Program-made: the position numbers and the translations under genes
Notes under the pieces: model-generated
Database searches by the model: none
What the model saw: the letters and a program-made list of their open reading frames with translations, nothing else
What the model was told of the DNA's origin: nothing
Shown: one piece after another, positions 1 through 8,271 of the stretch
How positions within the stretch are numbered: the stretch's first letter is position 1
Layout: the number at the start of each line of letters is the position of its first letter
Assembly: GCF_001437405.1 (NCBI RefSeq)
Contig: NZ_JQBY01000023.1
Coordinates: forward strand, 1-33,844
Length of the DNA: 33,844 nucleotides
DNA from: Pediococcus ethanolidurans
Lineage (GTDB): Bacteria > Bacillota > Bacilli > Lactobacillales > Lactobacillaceae
Direction: 5' to 3'

Positions 1-4
1 AAAA

Positions 5-30
5 GTTGTCTCAGGAATCAGCTTACATCC
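5..30 (-). repeat. Dispersed 26-bp repeat, copy 1 (inverted)
   Basis: On the minus strand this reads GGATGTAAGCTGATTCCTGA and six further bases, identical to segments at 21063-21088 and 28188-28213. Identity with the third copy extends four more bases (TTTT) to the window edge, so the match may continue outside the window. It lies at the edge of rearranged IS30 debris, which suggests a mobile-element end or a recombination site. A loose resemblance of the complementary strand (GTTGTCTCAGGAA) to Tn3-family terminal repeats is only a suggestion. Confidence 0.75.
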
Positions 31-79
31 ATTCTTTCTAATGGATTGTGTGGTAACACCATTAAAGACCTTGATGGGT

Positions 80-123
80 TTTTCTGTCCACTTAAATGTT
101 CAATTTAAATTTTACAATCTGCC
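80..123. repeat. IS30-like terminal repeat relic
   Basis: The segment ends TTTTACAATCTGCC after a TTTTTCTGTCC stretch. This matches the pattern of the right end of the intact IS30 at 15890-15934 (TTTTTTGTCC then TTTTACAATCTACC), with a diverged middle. I read it as the leftover end of a related but different IS30-family element. No transposase belonging to this end is visible inside the window. Confidence 0.4.
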
Positions 124-156
124 ATATTCTTTAATAACTTGAAATGTCAAATTAAG

Positions 157-822
157 TTAGAAATAACATAGCTGTTTATCTGTGATGTTTTCCATGAATA
201 CCTCAATTGGTGTTTTATAATTTAATGATTTTCTTGGAATATGATTACGCCGGCTACTGACTTGTTGAACTAAAGCATTTGGTAAATTGCGAAAATCCAT
301 GCTCTTGTTGAGACCATCTCGTCTAATTAGTCCATTGTTATTTTCGTTTAAGCCACGCTGGTTAGGAGCCCCAACTTCGGCAAAATAAGTACTAATATCA
401 TGCTTATTTGCGATTTCTTTCCAACCAGTGAATTCTTTACCATTATCAAAAGTAATTGACTTGAAAAGGTGTTTTGGCTGTTGGGACAACCATTGATTAA
501 GATGTTTATTAACGCATTCAGCCGATTTCTGTTGGATGTTTAAAATGAGTTCAACTTTGGAGAGACGCTCAACTAAGGTCATAACTGCACCTTGATGTGC
601 TTTGCCTTGGACGGTGTCTGCTTCTAGATGACCAAATTCATGTTGAAAATGAGGATAATCCTGATAGCGTTGATAAATACTTCTGCCGAGTCGGCCAGCT
701 TTACCACGCCGTTCAACGTAACCATTTGGATGCCTTTTACCTTTCATTGGCAACAATTTCACATTGAAAATATCTCTTTGAAAAAGTCGATATAAGGTTC
801 TCATGCTACAACTGATCTGCAA
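157..822 (-). pseudogene. IS30-family transposase, 5'-truncated
   Basis: The 221 residues cover the catalytic half of an IS30-family transposase. Visible are the first DDE aspartate in GHLEADTVQGK (about residue 68), the second in ITFDNGKEF, and a glutamate within GLNENNNGLIRR, followed by the usual C-terminal NYKTPIEVF. Full-length members are about 300-350 residues with an N-terminal helix-turn-helix; that part is missing here. The frame simply runs into unrelated DNA about 80 bp before kup, so the first ATG/TTG-type codon is not a genuine start. The element is therefore dead, cut at its 5' end by whatever brought kup next to it. Family assignment is firm; the exact IS name is not. Confidence 0.85.
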
Positions 823-903
823 AATACAGTTGCTTTTCTTCGTATTTAGGATTAGTATTTTGCAGTACTATATTTCAATAATTAGCGTTGGGGGCAAGCA
901 AAT

Positions 904-2940
904 ATGAATAAGCAACTAGAACGTGTTTCTTTTGCGGGGGCACTTGTTACTTTAGGAATTGTGTACGGTGATATTGGCACTTCACCATTGTATGTTATGA
1001 ATGCATTGATTGGTGACGCCGGTAAAATGGGAAATATTTCTCCCGATTACGTGATTGGATCGATCTCGTTGATTTTTTGGACATTAATGATCATTACAAC
1101 GTTGAAGTATGTTGTCATTGCAATGCAAGCCGATAATAAGCGTGAGGGCGGAATTTTTGCTTTATATGCATTGGTTCGAAAAAATTCAAAATGGTTAATT
1201 TGGCCAGCCTTGATTGGTGGGGCGGCTATTTTGGCCGATGGAACATTAACTCCTTCAGTAACTGTGACTTCAGCCATTGAGGGATTAAAAAAACAACACC
1301 TTGGCCCTGTGGTGTTTAGTAATTCTCAACATAACGTCTTGATTATCACAACAGTTGTTTTACTCGTATTATTTATGATTCAACGTTTTGGAACAGGTGT
1401 GATTGGGAAATTCTTTGGACCAGTGATGATTTTATGGTTTGGCTTTTTGGCTATCTTTGGAATCGTTAATCTAATCAATTATCCAATGATATTGAAGGCT
1501 ATTTCTCCCTATTATGCAATTAAGATACTCTTCAGTCCAGTTAACAAAGTGGGAATCTTTATACTTGGAAGTATCTTTTTGGCAACCACAGGAGCAGAGG
1601 CTTTATATTCCGATATGGGTCACGTTGGCAAGAAGAATATTTATGTAACCTGGCCACTAGTATATAGCACCCTATTTTTAAATTACTTAGGTCAGGGGGC
1701 TTGGATAATTAGACATGCAGGTGACACTGCTTACAGGCACTTATCGAACTTAAATCCCTTTTATGAAATGCTCCCAGGGCCTTGGCGCCTAGTTGGCATT
1801 TTGCTAGCCACACTCGCTGCAATCATTGCCTCTCAGGCGTTGATTACGGGTTCTTACACTTTAGTCGATGAAGCAATTGGCTTAAAATTTTTACCTAGAA
1901 TGGTTATTAGACATCCAAGTAATATAAAAAATCAAATTTATATTGCAACTGTTAATTGGATACTATGTATAATAACAATCAGTGTAGTCTGGTTCTTTGG
2001 TAGCTCACAAAAAATGGAGGCTGCGTATGGTTTAGCAATCACTATTACCATGCTTATGACTACCGTGCTTTTGCATGAATTTTTAAATAAACACCTAAAT
2101 AAGGGAACGGCGCTTATAATTGCCTTGTTTTTTGGTTTTATTGAACTAATCTTTCTAATTTCAAGTTTGGTTAAGTTTATTCATGGCGGTTATGTTACCT
2201 TAACAATCATGTTGGGTATTCTTTATATTATGTGGCTTTGGTACTTTGGAAATAAACGAAGAGAACATTATGAAAAAGAAAGCGAGTATGTTTCACTTCT
2301 TGACTATCGTGATCAACTCTCTAAATTAAGCGCAGACAATACAATACCTTTGTTCACGACTAACTTAGTGTATATGACTAAGATTAAGGGTGATTACCAA
2401 ATTAAGCGTAGTACCATGTATTCTATTCTCGACAGACAACCTAAAAGAGCTAAAGTTTATTGGTTTGTTACAGTCAATGAAACCAATGCACCCTATGAAA
2501 GTAATTATACAGTTGATTTACTTGAGACGCATAATGTTGTTAACATTCAATTGTACTTAGGGTTTAGGAAATCTCAATCCGTTAGTATCTATTTACATCA
2601 AATTGTAAATCATCTAGTGGAACAAGGTATTTTAGAGCCACAAATACCCACATATTCAACAGAGCGACAACGGAAAGTCGGCGACTTTAAGTTTGTCATT
2701 ATAAAGGAACAACCAGCAGATTTAATTGTCAATGATCAGTTAAGCTCGTTAGATAGAAGATTGATTGGGGGACGCATCTATTTGCAGAAAATTACGGCCT
2801 CACCTGTTTCATGGTATGGTTTGGAGTTTAGCAATGTCATAGAAGAAAGTTCCCCGTTATTTATTACTCAAGATCGGGATCAGTACTTAATTCAAAAGAA
2901 AATTTATCATCGAGGTAGCTTAAGTAAGACCGAAAAGTGA
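904..2940 (+). CDS. kup: Kup-family potassium uptake permease
   Basis: This is a K+:H+ symporter of the KUP/HAK/KT family that imports potassium across the cytoplasmic membrane and supports growth at low K+ and osmotic adjustment. The N-terminus carries the family signature [12 protein letters not shown] (residues 20-31), followed by about 12 hydrophobic segments up to residue 450 (for example [10 protein letters not shown] and [15 protein letters not shown]) and a hydrophilic cytoplasmic C-terminal domain of about 220 residues. The length of 678 aa is normal for lactobacilli and there is no frame disruption. The start has only a GGGGG-type ribosome site nine bases ahead. Only about 80 bp separate it from a truncated IS30, so its native upstream region, including any c-di-AMP riboswitch of the sort often found before kup, has been lost. 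A strong terminator follows. Confidence 0.95.
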   Translation: MNKQLERVSFAGALVTLGIVYGDIGTSPLYVMNALIGDAGKMGNISPDYVIGSISLIFWTLMIITTLKYVVIAMQADNKREGGIFALYALVRKNSKWLIWPALIGGAAILADGTLTPSVTVTSAIEGLKKQHLGPVVFSNSQHNVLIITTVVLLVLFMIQRFGTGVIGKFFGPVMILWFGFLAIFGIVNLINYPMILKAISPYYAIKILFSPVNKVGIFILGSIFLATTGAEALYSDMGHVGKKNIYVTWPLVYSTLFLNYLGQGAWIIRHAGDTAYRHLSNLNPFYEMLPGPWRLVGILLATLAAIIASQALITGSYTLVDEAIGLKFLPRMVIRHPSNIKNQIYIATVNWILCIITISVVWFFGSSQKMEAAYGLAITITMLMTTVLLHEFLNKHLNKGTALIIALFFGFIELIFLISSLVKFIHGGYVTLTIMLGILYIMWLWYFGNKRREHYEKESEYVSLLDYRDQLSKLSADNTIPLFTTNLVYMTKIKGDYQIKRSTMYSILDRQPKRAKVYWFVTVNETNAPYESNYTVDLLETHNVVNIQLYLGFRKSQSVSIYLHQIVNHLVEQGILEPQIPTYSTERQRKVGDFKFVIIKEQPADLIVNDQLSSLDRRLIGGRIYLQKITASPVSWYGLEFSNVIEESSPLFITQDRDQYLIQKKIYHRGSLSKTEK

Positions 2941-2998
2941 ATATGTAGCAGTTTAAGTGCGACAAATAAGTTAAAAAAATTATATTTAATTTTAATTA

Positions 2999-3042
2999 AT
3001 GACCTGATCTCAGTATTTTACTGGGATCAGATCATTTTTTGT
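2999..3042 (+). terminator. Rho-independent terminator of kup
   Basis: A 15-bp stem with one mismatch and one G-U pair (ATGACCTGATCTCAG against CTGGGATCAGATCAT, loop TATTTTA) is followed by a run of T. It lies 60 bp after the kup stop codon. Confidence 0.85.
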
Positions 3043-3433
3043 CCATCGAAATACGTTTAGTGTTTTACTATAACACGTCTTTAGCAACAACTTGTTAAAA
3101 TCTCCCGGTTTGTAAAATTAAGTTAATACTAAAAAAGCCATTTGTGGTAGGCTTTTGAGCATAAAAATCAAAAGTCTACCACAAATGGCCTACATTCAGT
3201 TTACTGTAGACAAACTCACCACGATTTATTTCTTTTGGAAAGCCAAGGTAAAAACTTATCTAGTTTCCTCAAAACATTCTTAACTACCACACACCACTTG
3301 AGAAATTTTTAAATCAAATCACTGATGAATAACTGAAAATTTCTAACTTGATTTGACATTTGAGGTCATTCAATCTCGCTTCAAATGGCTTAGTCACCTA
3401 CTAGTAGATTATACATAATTGGCCTCAGGGCCA
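3043..3433. other. Gene-free stretch with a long perfect hairpin
   Basis: No convincing ORF is present. The main structure is a 22-bp inverted repeat with one G-U-type mismatch at 3137-3158 and 3168-3189 (arms begin GCCATTTGTGGTAGGC and end GTCTACCACAAATGGC, 9-nt loop). It is preceded by six A and not followed by a T-run on the plus strand, so it fits a terminator only for minus-strand transcripts leaving the fbp pseudogene, or it is an IS-derived palindrome. Confidence 0.5.
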
Positions 3434-4130
3434 TTATTTCTTCAGTTCTTGAAGTCGCTGTTTTAACTCCTCAATTTGTACTTGTATTTTGCGACCTATA
3501 TCAGTTTCTGCCACGGTACGCCGCCTATCTTCAGTCTCTACGACTCGTTTAGTCGACACAATATCAGTTAAATCGCGTATTGCTGCTACTTTAGAAATAA
3601 ATGGCTCGTGTGTGACCAACTGCATACCAAATGAATTATCGAGCAACGTATACCCACCAATGCCGGTCACCTTCTGATATGGTCGTGAAAAGCCACCATC
3701 AATGACCACCATCTTCTTATTTGCCATGATAGGCGAAGTTTCCTTTTTTACCGGTGTATGACCATTTACGACATGACTAGTATCCGGGTCAAGCCCGAAT
3801 GCCCCCAATAACTTTCTTACAAACTTCTCATTATGTAGCAATTGATAGTATGGATTTGGGTTTTCATTGTGTGTAGCCTTATCAGCGATAAAGTAACGCT
3901 CAAATGTAGTCATATTTTGTTTGCCAAATAATGGGGAGTTGGGGCCAGCCCACATATACCACAACAAATCCATAGACAGATTATCTTGTCTGTTGAAATG
4001 CATTAAATTCGCCATGAATATCACTCATAAAGGCCTCAGTTGGCTTGGGTAATTTCAAAATAGATTCCAGGTTAATCAATTCTGTTGTAATTGAAGCAAC
4101 AGTCTTGTATTTATTTATTCTGTTTGACAT
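3434..4130 (-). pseudogene. fbp: Class III fructose-1,6-bisphosphatase, internally deleted
   Basis: Two reading frames encode the two ends of Firmicutes class III FBPase (gluconeogenic phosphatase, usually about 640-670 aa). The N-terminal piece (4130 down to about 3985) holds the metal-binding motif [10 protein letters not shown] and stops at a TAA soon after. The C-terminal piece, in another frame from about 4000, holds the family segments GPNSPLFGK, MTTFERYFI, VVNGHTPVK and KKMVVIDGGFSRPYQK to the end. Roughly 380-420 central residues, with most of the catalytic core, are absent and the two parts are out of frame, so no enzyme can be made. The start chosen is the ATG at 4130. It is probably a remnant of a chromosomal gene caught in the rearrangement. 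Confidence 0.88.
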
Positions 4131-4605
4131 AATATTTTTTCTTCCCTTTTGACAGATGACTTTTATTTTTATACTCATTGTTATGACTTTTCGTTTGTAA
4201 ATTAAGTTATTAAAAATCGATGATCATCTTACCATAGAATGACTAACTAAAAAGAACTACCATATCGATCAAGCGTGCTGTCAAAGTTCCAAGGACAGTT
4301 AACGTTTTCTAAGTGATGATGATGCTTTTATTGATTCCTAACAACGTTACCGGATTAAAAACAATATTATGATCATAAGCTAATTCGACTATCCCTGATA
4401 AATTGTTTTAGATTCAAGCAAAAACGCCAGCTATCTGGTGACCAAATACGAATATTAATCGTCCAGAACACTTTTTAAATTATAGTATATAAACACTTTA
4501 CCATACACGGTAAACATCAAACTATTAGGGGCATCACACGATTATTAAAAATCAGTCAAAATAGGAAATAATTTAAAATATCCTTTTCATGATCTTTCAC
4601 CTGTC
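4131..4605. other. Gene-free stretch
   Basis: I find no ORF with a ribosome site, no RNA gene and no strong terminator in this AT-rich interval between the fbp remnant and the recombinase. It probably represents decayed sequence around the two breakpoints. Confidence 0.4.
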
Positions 4606-5187
4606 TTAGATTTTAGAAGTATCACTTGGTTTCTCAATCAACTTAAACCGTCGCTGTTGCGTGCGTTTACTAATCCCCGTCTTTCGTTCAATCATTTTAT
4701 AGGTCATGCCCTGTTGTCGTAACTCGTAAGCAAATCTGATCTGTTCATCAGAATAAGTTTTCGGTCGACCTTCCCGAAACAACGGATCATGTTGCTTGGC
4801 ATACAATTTACCTTCTTGCGTGCGCGTGACAATCATATCCCGTTCAAACTGCGCAAAAGCACTAAATATTGTGAAGACTAATTGGCCAGTCGGTGTATTA
4901 TCAATTAAGCCCATGTTCAAAATATTAACTTTGATGTTCCGGTTAAACAGCTCTTGGATGATAGTTAAAGCCTCACGTGTATTCCGCGCAAACCGATCCA
5001 ACTTAGTCACAATTAAAGTATCATCTGTTTTTAGAGCTTGTAATAGTTTTTGAAACTCCGGTCGTGCAGTAGTTGTGCCGGTAAACTTTTCCTGAAAGAT
5101 TTTTTCTGCTCCTGCCAATTTTAGTAACTCAATTTGATTTGCTAATTTTTGATCAGTGGTACTGACCCGCGCATAGCCATATTTCAT
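4606..5187 (-). CDS. Serine recombinase (resolvase/invertase family)
   Basis: A 193-aa site-specific DNA recombinase of the small serine resolvase/invertase type. The N-terminal catalytic domain starts [11 protein letters not shown] with the nucleophilic serine at residue 9, then [15 protein letters not shown] (the arginine-rich active-site segment, about residues 60-75) and the long E-helix around [15 protein letters not shown]. The C-terminus (about 140-190) is a helix-turn-helix reading [21 protein letters not shown]. Length and motifs are complete. The ATG has AAGGAG eight bases upstream. Such proteins resolve plasmid multimers or transposon cointegrates. The 16-bp imperfect palindrome GTCGTTAAGTAATGAC upstream of the start could be part of its site, but this is a guess. 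Only about 35 percent similar by eye to the second recombinase at 28272. Confidence 0.93.
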   Translation of the reverse strand: MKYGYARVSTTDQKLANQIELLKLAGAEKIFQEKFTGTTTARPEFQKLLQALKTDDTLIVTKLDRFARNTREALTIIQELFNRNIKVNILNMGLIDNTPTGQLVFTIFSAFAQFERDMIVTRTQEGKLYAKQHDPLFREGRPKTYSDEQIRFAYELRQQGMTYKMIERKTGISKRTQQRRFKLIEKPSDTSKI

Positions 5188-5296
5188 CTTTTTATCTCCT
5201 TACTTATGTCGTTAAGTAATGACACGGTTCTAGCCCTTTGATTATACAGCATCAAAAAAGAGGCCACAACTGTTGAGTTATGTCGCTTTTCTGTAA

Positions 5297-5713
5297 TCAA
5301 TGAAAGTGGTCATTTAAATCTATAATTAATTTTTTAATCTCGTCACGAACCTTACGGAATACTTCTAGTTGCTCTTCTAATGTTCCTGTTGCTTGCGCTG
5401 GGTCAGATAAAGGCCAGTGTAAACTTTTTGTTTGCGGGGGAAGCATAGGACATTTATCCTTTGCATCACCACATAAAGTAATAACTAAATCTGAAGTATT
5501 AAAATACTTTAGATCAATTAATTTAGAGTAGTGGCTACTAATATCTACTCCGTCTTCAGCCATAACTTTAACAGCATTTGGATTTAGTCCATGCGTTTCA
5601 ATACCCGCGCTTTCTATCTCAAAAATATCGGGCGATAGTATGCTTTTGGCATATCCTTCAGCCATTTGACTGCGACAAGAATTTCCTGTACATAAAAAAT
5701 AAATTTTTTTCAT
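5297..5713 (-). CDS. arsC: Arsenate reductase, thioredoxin-coupled ArsC / LMW-phosphatase fold
   Basis: The 138-aa protein belongs to the low-molecular-weight protein tyrosine phosphatase superfamily, arsenate reductase branch. Near the N-terminus it has the P-loop [15 protein letters not shown] with the nucleophilic Cys and Arg. It also has [13 protein letters not shown], supplying the Cys pair that makes thioredoxin-coupled ArsC different from phosphatases, and [11 protein letters not shown] with the general-acid Asp. It would reduce arsenate to arsenite for export. I start it at the ATG at 5713, preceded by GGTGG, not at the upstream ATG at 5758, which only adds 15 unconserved residues. 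No arsR or arsenite-specific efflux gene is adjacent; the permease at 22392 is of the broad ArsB/NhaD superfamily but 17 kb away. It is thus an orphan, or fed by a chromosomal pump. Confidence 0.92.
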   Translation of the reverse strand: MKKIYFLCTGNSCRSQMAEGYAKSILSPDIFEIESAGIETHGLNPNAVKVMAEDGVDISSHYSKLIDLKYFNTSDLVITLCGDAKDKCPMLPPQTKSLHWPLSDPAQATGTLEEQLEVFRKVRDEIKKLIIDLNDHFH

Positions 5714-5836
5714 TTTAAACCACCACCGATTTAATTTGTGTAACATCGTTATACACAATAAAACTTAAATGCAATGTTTCAATGCCTATTAAGGTAATAT
5801 AACATTAATCATCAATAGGTAAATTACTAGTTATCC

Positions 5837-5844
5837 TGTATAAT
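5837..5844 (+). promoter_or_regulatory. Candidate promoter of toxin mRNA (RNA I)
   Basis: A TGTATAAT segment gives a consensus -10 hexamer (TATAAT at 5839-5844) about 100 bp before the toxin start. The -35 region is weak (around 5816-5821). Confidence 0.5.
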
Positions 5845-5945
5845 AGTTCAAGTAGAGAAGTTAAGGCGGTGGCTATTTCCTTAAAGGGGGTGGTGCTTAT
5901 GGTGTAAAAACTATAAACTCACATTCTAGGAAAGGAGTAGCCCAA

Positions 5946-6074
5946 GTGTCCGTTTCGGACGCTTTACAATTAATGCTGGCTTTCGGTACTTTTATCGTGG
6001 CCTTAATCGCATTAGTTGTTGAGTTGATTAAAAATCAGCAAAAAAAAATAACCGCCTTAGCTCTGGCAAGCTAG
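5946..6074 (+). CDS. Hol_Tox/Fst-like small hydrophobic toxin
   Basis: A 42-aa peptide starting with GTG, with AAAGGAG eight bases upstream. It reads MSVSDALQLMLAFGTFIVAL and continues through one membrane-spanning helix (about residues 8-28, ending IALVVELIK) into a charged tail NQQKK. This is the pattern of the putative holin-like toxin family (Hol_Tox) common in lactobacilli, related in layout to the Fst toxins of type I plasmid stability systems. The last codons overlap a hairpin terminator, as in fst loci. The leader, about 100 nt long, contains two GGTGG-rich stretches that could pair internally and hide the ribosome site, and a two-codon mini-ORF (ATG GTG TAA) near 5900. Its role as membrane-damaging toxin is inferred from the family. 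It is missed by ORF callers because of size and the GTG start. Confidence 0.82.
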   Translation: MSVSDALQLMLAFGTFIVALIALVVELIKNQQKKITALALAS

Positions 6075-6157
6075 CGGTTATTTAATCGTATTAAGTTATG
6101 CCACCGTCTTAAACGGTTCTACATGGGAAGTCTTGTTCAAGCAAGGCTTCTTTTTCT
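6041..6157 (-). ncRNA. Candidate antitoxin RNA (RNA II) convergent to the toxin
   Basis: A promoter on the minus strand with an extended -10 (TGATATAAT, -10 hexamer at plus positions 6164-6169) points toward the toxin gene. The predicted transcript begins near 6157, forms an early hairpin (GAAGCCTTG / CAAGACTTC) and ends in the shared terminator at 6047-6082 followed on this strand by eight T. It overlaps the toxin 3' end in antisense. This is the geometry of Fst-type RNA II. It also carries AAGACGGTGGC, nearly the same sense sequence as AAGGCGGTGGC in the toxin leader. Expression is not demonstrated. Confidence 0.6.
6047..6082. terminator. Bidirectional terminator of the toxin-antitoxin locus
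   Basis: Arms AATAACCGC and GCGGTTATT (with an additional AGCT pairing inside) enclose a short loop. Eight A lie on the left, so the T-run serves the minus-strand RNA, and TTTAA follows on the right for the toxin mRNA. The hairpin includes the last toxin codons and the TAG stop. Confidence 0.75.
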
Positions 6158-6259
6158 GCTTCTATTATATCATGTCTGTAAAAAATTGGGTAGTAAGGTA
6201 TTTTTCAGCTTATTTTTTATAACAAATCTATTTCGTGTCTTATAAAGGCTATGAATTTT

Positions 6260-6731
6260 TTATTTATTTTTGTATTTTTTTAAAATGGGTTCAACTAATT
6301 CTTTTTCAGCTTTTTTTCGAGCTTGGATTGCACTTTCCTTATCTTTAAAATATCCTAGCTCGTAGCGTATATGTTTTACTGTGATATAGCTACGCCACCT
6401 CTTATCACGTTTACTATAAGAAACCCCTGTTACACCACTAGAATTATTTGCCTTTAATTTGTCGCTTGTTGCTAGTTCCAATATAGATAGTTTAGTATTT
6501 TTTTCACGACCGTCATTTTTTCTAAAAGTTTTTTTTATCTTCTCTTGTATCTTTTCATCTTTGTAAATATTTTTCCATTTTTCTCGTGCCTTCTTTAATT
6601 GACAACCACAACTCTTGGTAGTTCCTTGAATAAGTTTTGTGCTTGCCACGTCGGTATAATTACCACAATCACATTTACAAAACCATGTAGTACCCGATCC
6701 CTTCTTAACACCAACGGATTGTCTTAAAACT
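6260..6731 (-). pseudogene. AP2-domain DNA-binding protein, 5' end removed by ISL3 insertion
   Basis: The reading frame is open from the ISL3 boundary near 6731 to the stop at 6260. The part before the GTG at 6649 also reads as protein: GTTWFCKCDCGNYTDV, a zinc-knuckle-like Cys cluster, continuing into STKLIQGTTKSCGCQL. The C-terminal 60 residues (NNSSGVTGVSYSKRDKRWRS, then YELGYFKDKESAIQARKKAE) form an AP2-type DNA-binding fold. This combination is typical of AP2/HNH-associated proteins in lactobacilli and their phages, often homing-endonuclease relatives. The conserved opening of the family (about 30 residues before the Cys cluster) is missing because the ISL3 element sits there, so I call it a broken gene. 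A short AP2-only product from the GTG remains conceivable. Confidence 0.75.
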
Positions 6732-8269
6732 GGGTGCTATAATATTTGGTACTGATAGAAAAATCTTCTCTCAGTACCAATTTTGTTTTATGATAAAAAA
6801 ATAGAGATGAAGACACACTTCATCTCAAAGAAACAATCCCTACACTGAAAGGAATGTCCTACATGAAGAATTGTACACTGGATCTATTGGGAATTAAAGA
6901 CTCACACCTGGAATTTGATCCAAAATATAAGAATAAAGTGATAGCTGCAGGATTTTACCAACATAAAAAAGTCCGCAAGATCCATTTGCGGCAATCTTAT
7001 CCTTGTGCTTGCCCAGTTTGTGGTCAAAAAATGCGCTACAACAGTTTTAAAACCGTTGAGATGCTCGGTTTGCCTTCGGGTGGGATCACAAATGTTTTTT
7101 TCGATCCGCAAACAAAAATATCTCTGCCCGGCTTCAGCTGCCTGCCCTAAAACTATTACAAAACTTGCGGAGATCAAGGACGTCAAGGCTAACGACCAAA
7201 TCTCACAAGCCGTTAAATATCAGGCTATTTCTAAATTAGACCAGAATATCTCACAAAAAGATATTGCCGCTGATTTTGGGATCTCTGGAATGACAGTGAT
7301 GCGCTTTGCGCAAGAGCTCTCAACTTACTTAAGGCCCAATCATCATTTCTTACCGCAAAATATCGCTTTTGACGACTTTAAAGCGGGCAACTTTTCTAGT
7401 AGCGGCATGAGTATCATTGTCATGGACATTGCGACACGCCGCACGTTAGATATCGTGCGTTCTCGGCATAATACATACTTACGAAGTTACTTTTTACAAT
7501 ATGACCGTCAAGCTCGCTGGGCAGTCCAAACGGTCACAGTTGATCTGTACTCGCCTTATCGATCCTTGATCCATGAGATCTTTCCGCAAGCGCTGATCAT
7601 TGCCGACCGCTTCCATGTCGTAACCCAAGCTTATCGGGCCTTAAACTTAGTTCGGACACAAACCATGAAACAGGCGGGACAGGGTTCGCACAACGCACGT
7701 GCTTTGAAACATTATTGGAAATTGTTAACTAAAGACTCGACCAAACTTGATTTTAAAACCTATCGTAAAAGCAGAAACTTTCGTAATATGCAGTTATGTG
7801 AACAGGATATTGTGGAGCGTTTATTAAACATGTCCTCCGCTTTGCGACAAGCTTACGTTTATTATCAAACACTTTTACAAGCTGTCCAGCAGCGAGATCC
7901 AAGGCTCTTAGAAAGTCTAACACGTTCAGCTGCAGGCATGCCTGAGCCCATCAAAAAAACTAATCGTACCTTGCGTAAACATCTACAAGAAATCAAGAAC
8001 AGCTTTCAGACGACCTTTTCTAATGGACCCGTGGAAGGAACAAACAACAAGATCAAAGCCATTAAAAAGACTGCTTACGGTTTCCGGAACTTTGAAAACT
8101 TCCGTTTACGTCTTCTCATCGAATTAAAGAATAGTTATGTCAGTTTGAATTTTCATAGTCACATTAAAAAAGCTGCTCATTCCATTCAGGAACAAGCAGC
8201 TTGACCAAGTAGACCAATTGCTTATTATTTTTAATAATTCATTTCATCAGTACCACTTGATAAAGAACC
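6732..8269 (+). mobile_element. ISL3-family insertion sequence
   Basis: About 1.54 kb, the usual size for this family. The right end reads inward GGTTCTTTATCAAGTGGTAC, and the left end GGGTGCTATAATATTTGGTA; both continue with the shared core GGTACTGAT. The left boundary is set by that comparison and could be off by a few bases. The flanking 8-mers do not match, so either the target duplication has decayed or a deletion adjoined one side. It cuts the AP2 gene on its left and ends three bases before the stop codon of the glycosyltransferase on its right. Confidence 0.8.
6863..8204 (+). pseudogene. ISL3 transposase with +1 frameshift at a T7 run
   Basis: The N-terminal frame (start ATG 6863, AAAGGA upstream) gives MKNCTLDLLGIKDSHLEF and a zinc-finger CPVCGQKMRYN, then leaves frame after GGITNVF. 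The second frame continues exactly where expected with SIRKQKYLCPASAACPKTIT, completing the four-cysteine zinc binding set. It then carries HTH NISQKDIAADFGISGMTVMR and the DDE-type core: VMDIATR, IADRFHVVTQ and NGPVEGTNNKIKAIKKTAYG near the C-terminus. A run of seven T at about 7094-7100 is the break; six T would restore the frame. The product is probably inactive unless slippage or a base-calling error explains it. Confidence 0.88.
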
Positions 8270-8271
8270 TA

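Noticed and set aside
3137-3189. CRISPR-like or riboswitch structure
   Set aside because: A single hairpin with no spacer-repeat array and no known aptamer features; terminator or IS palindrome is simpler.
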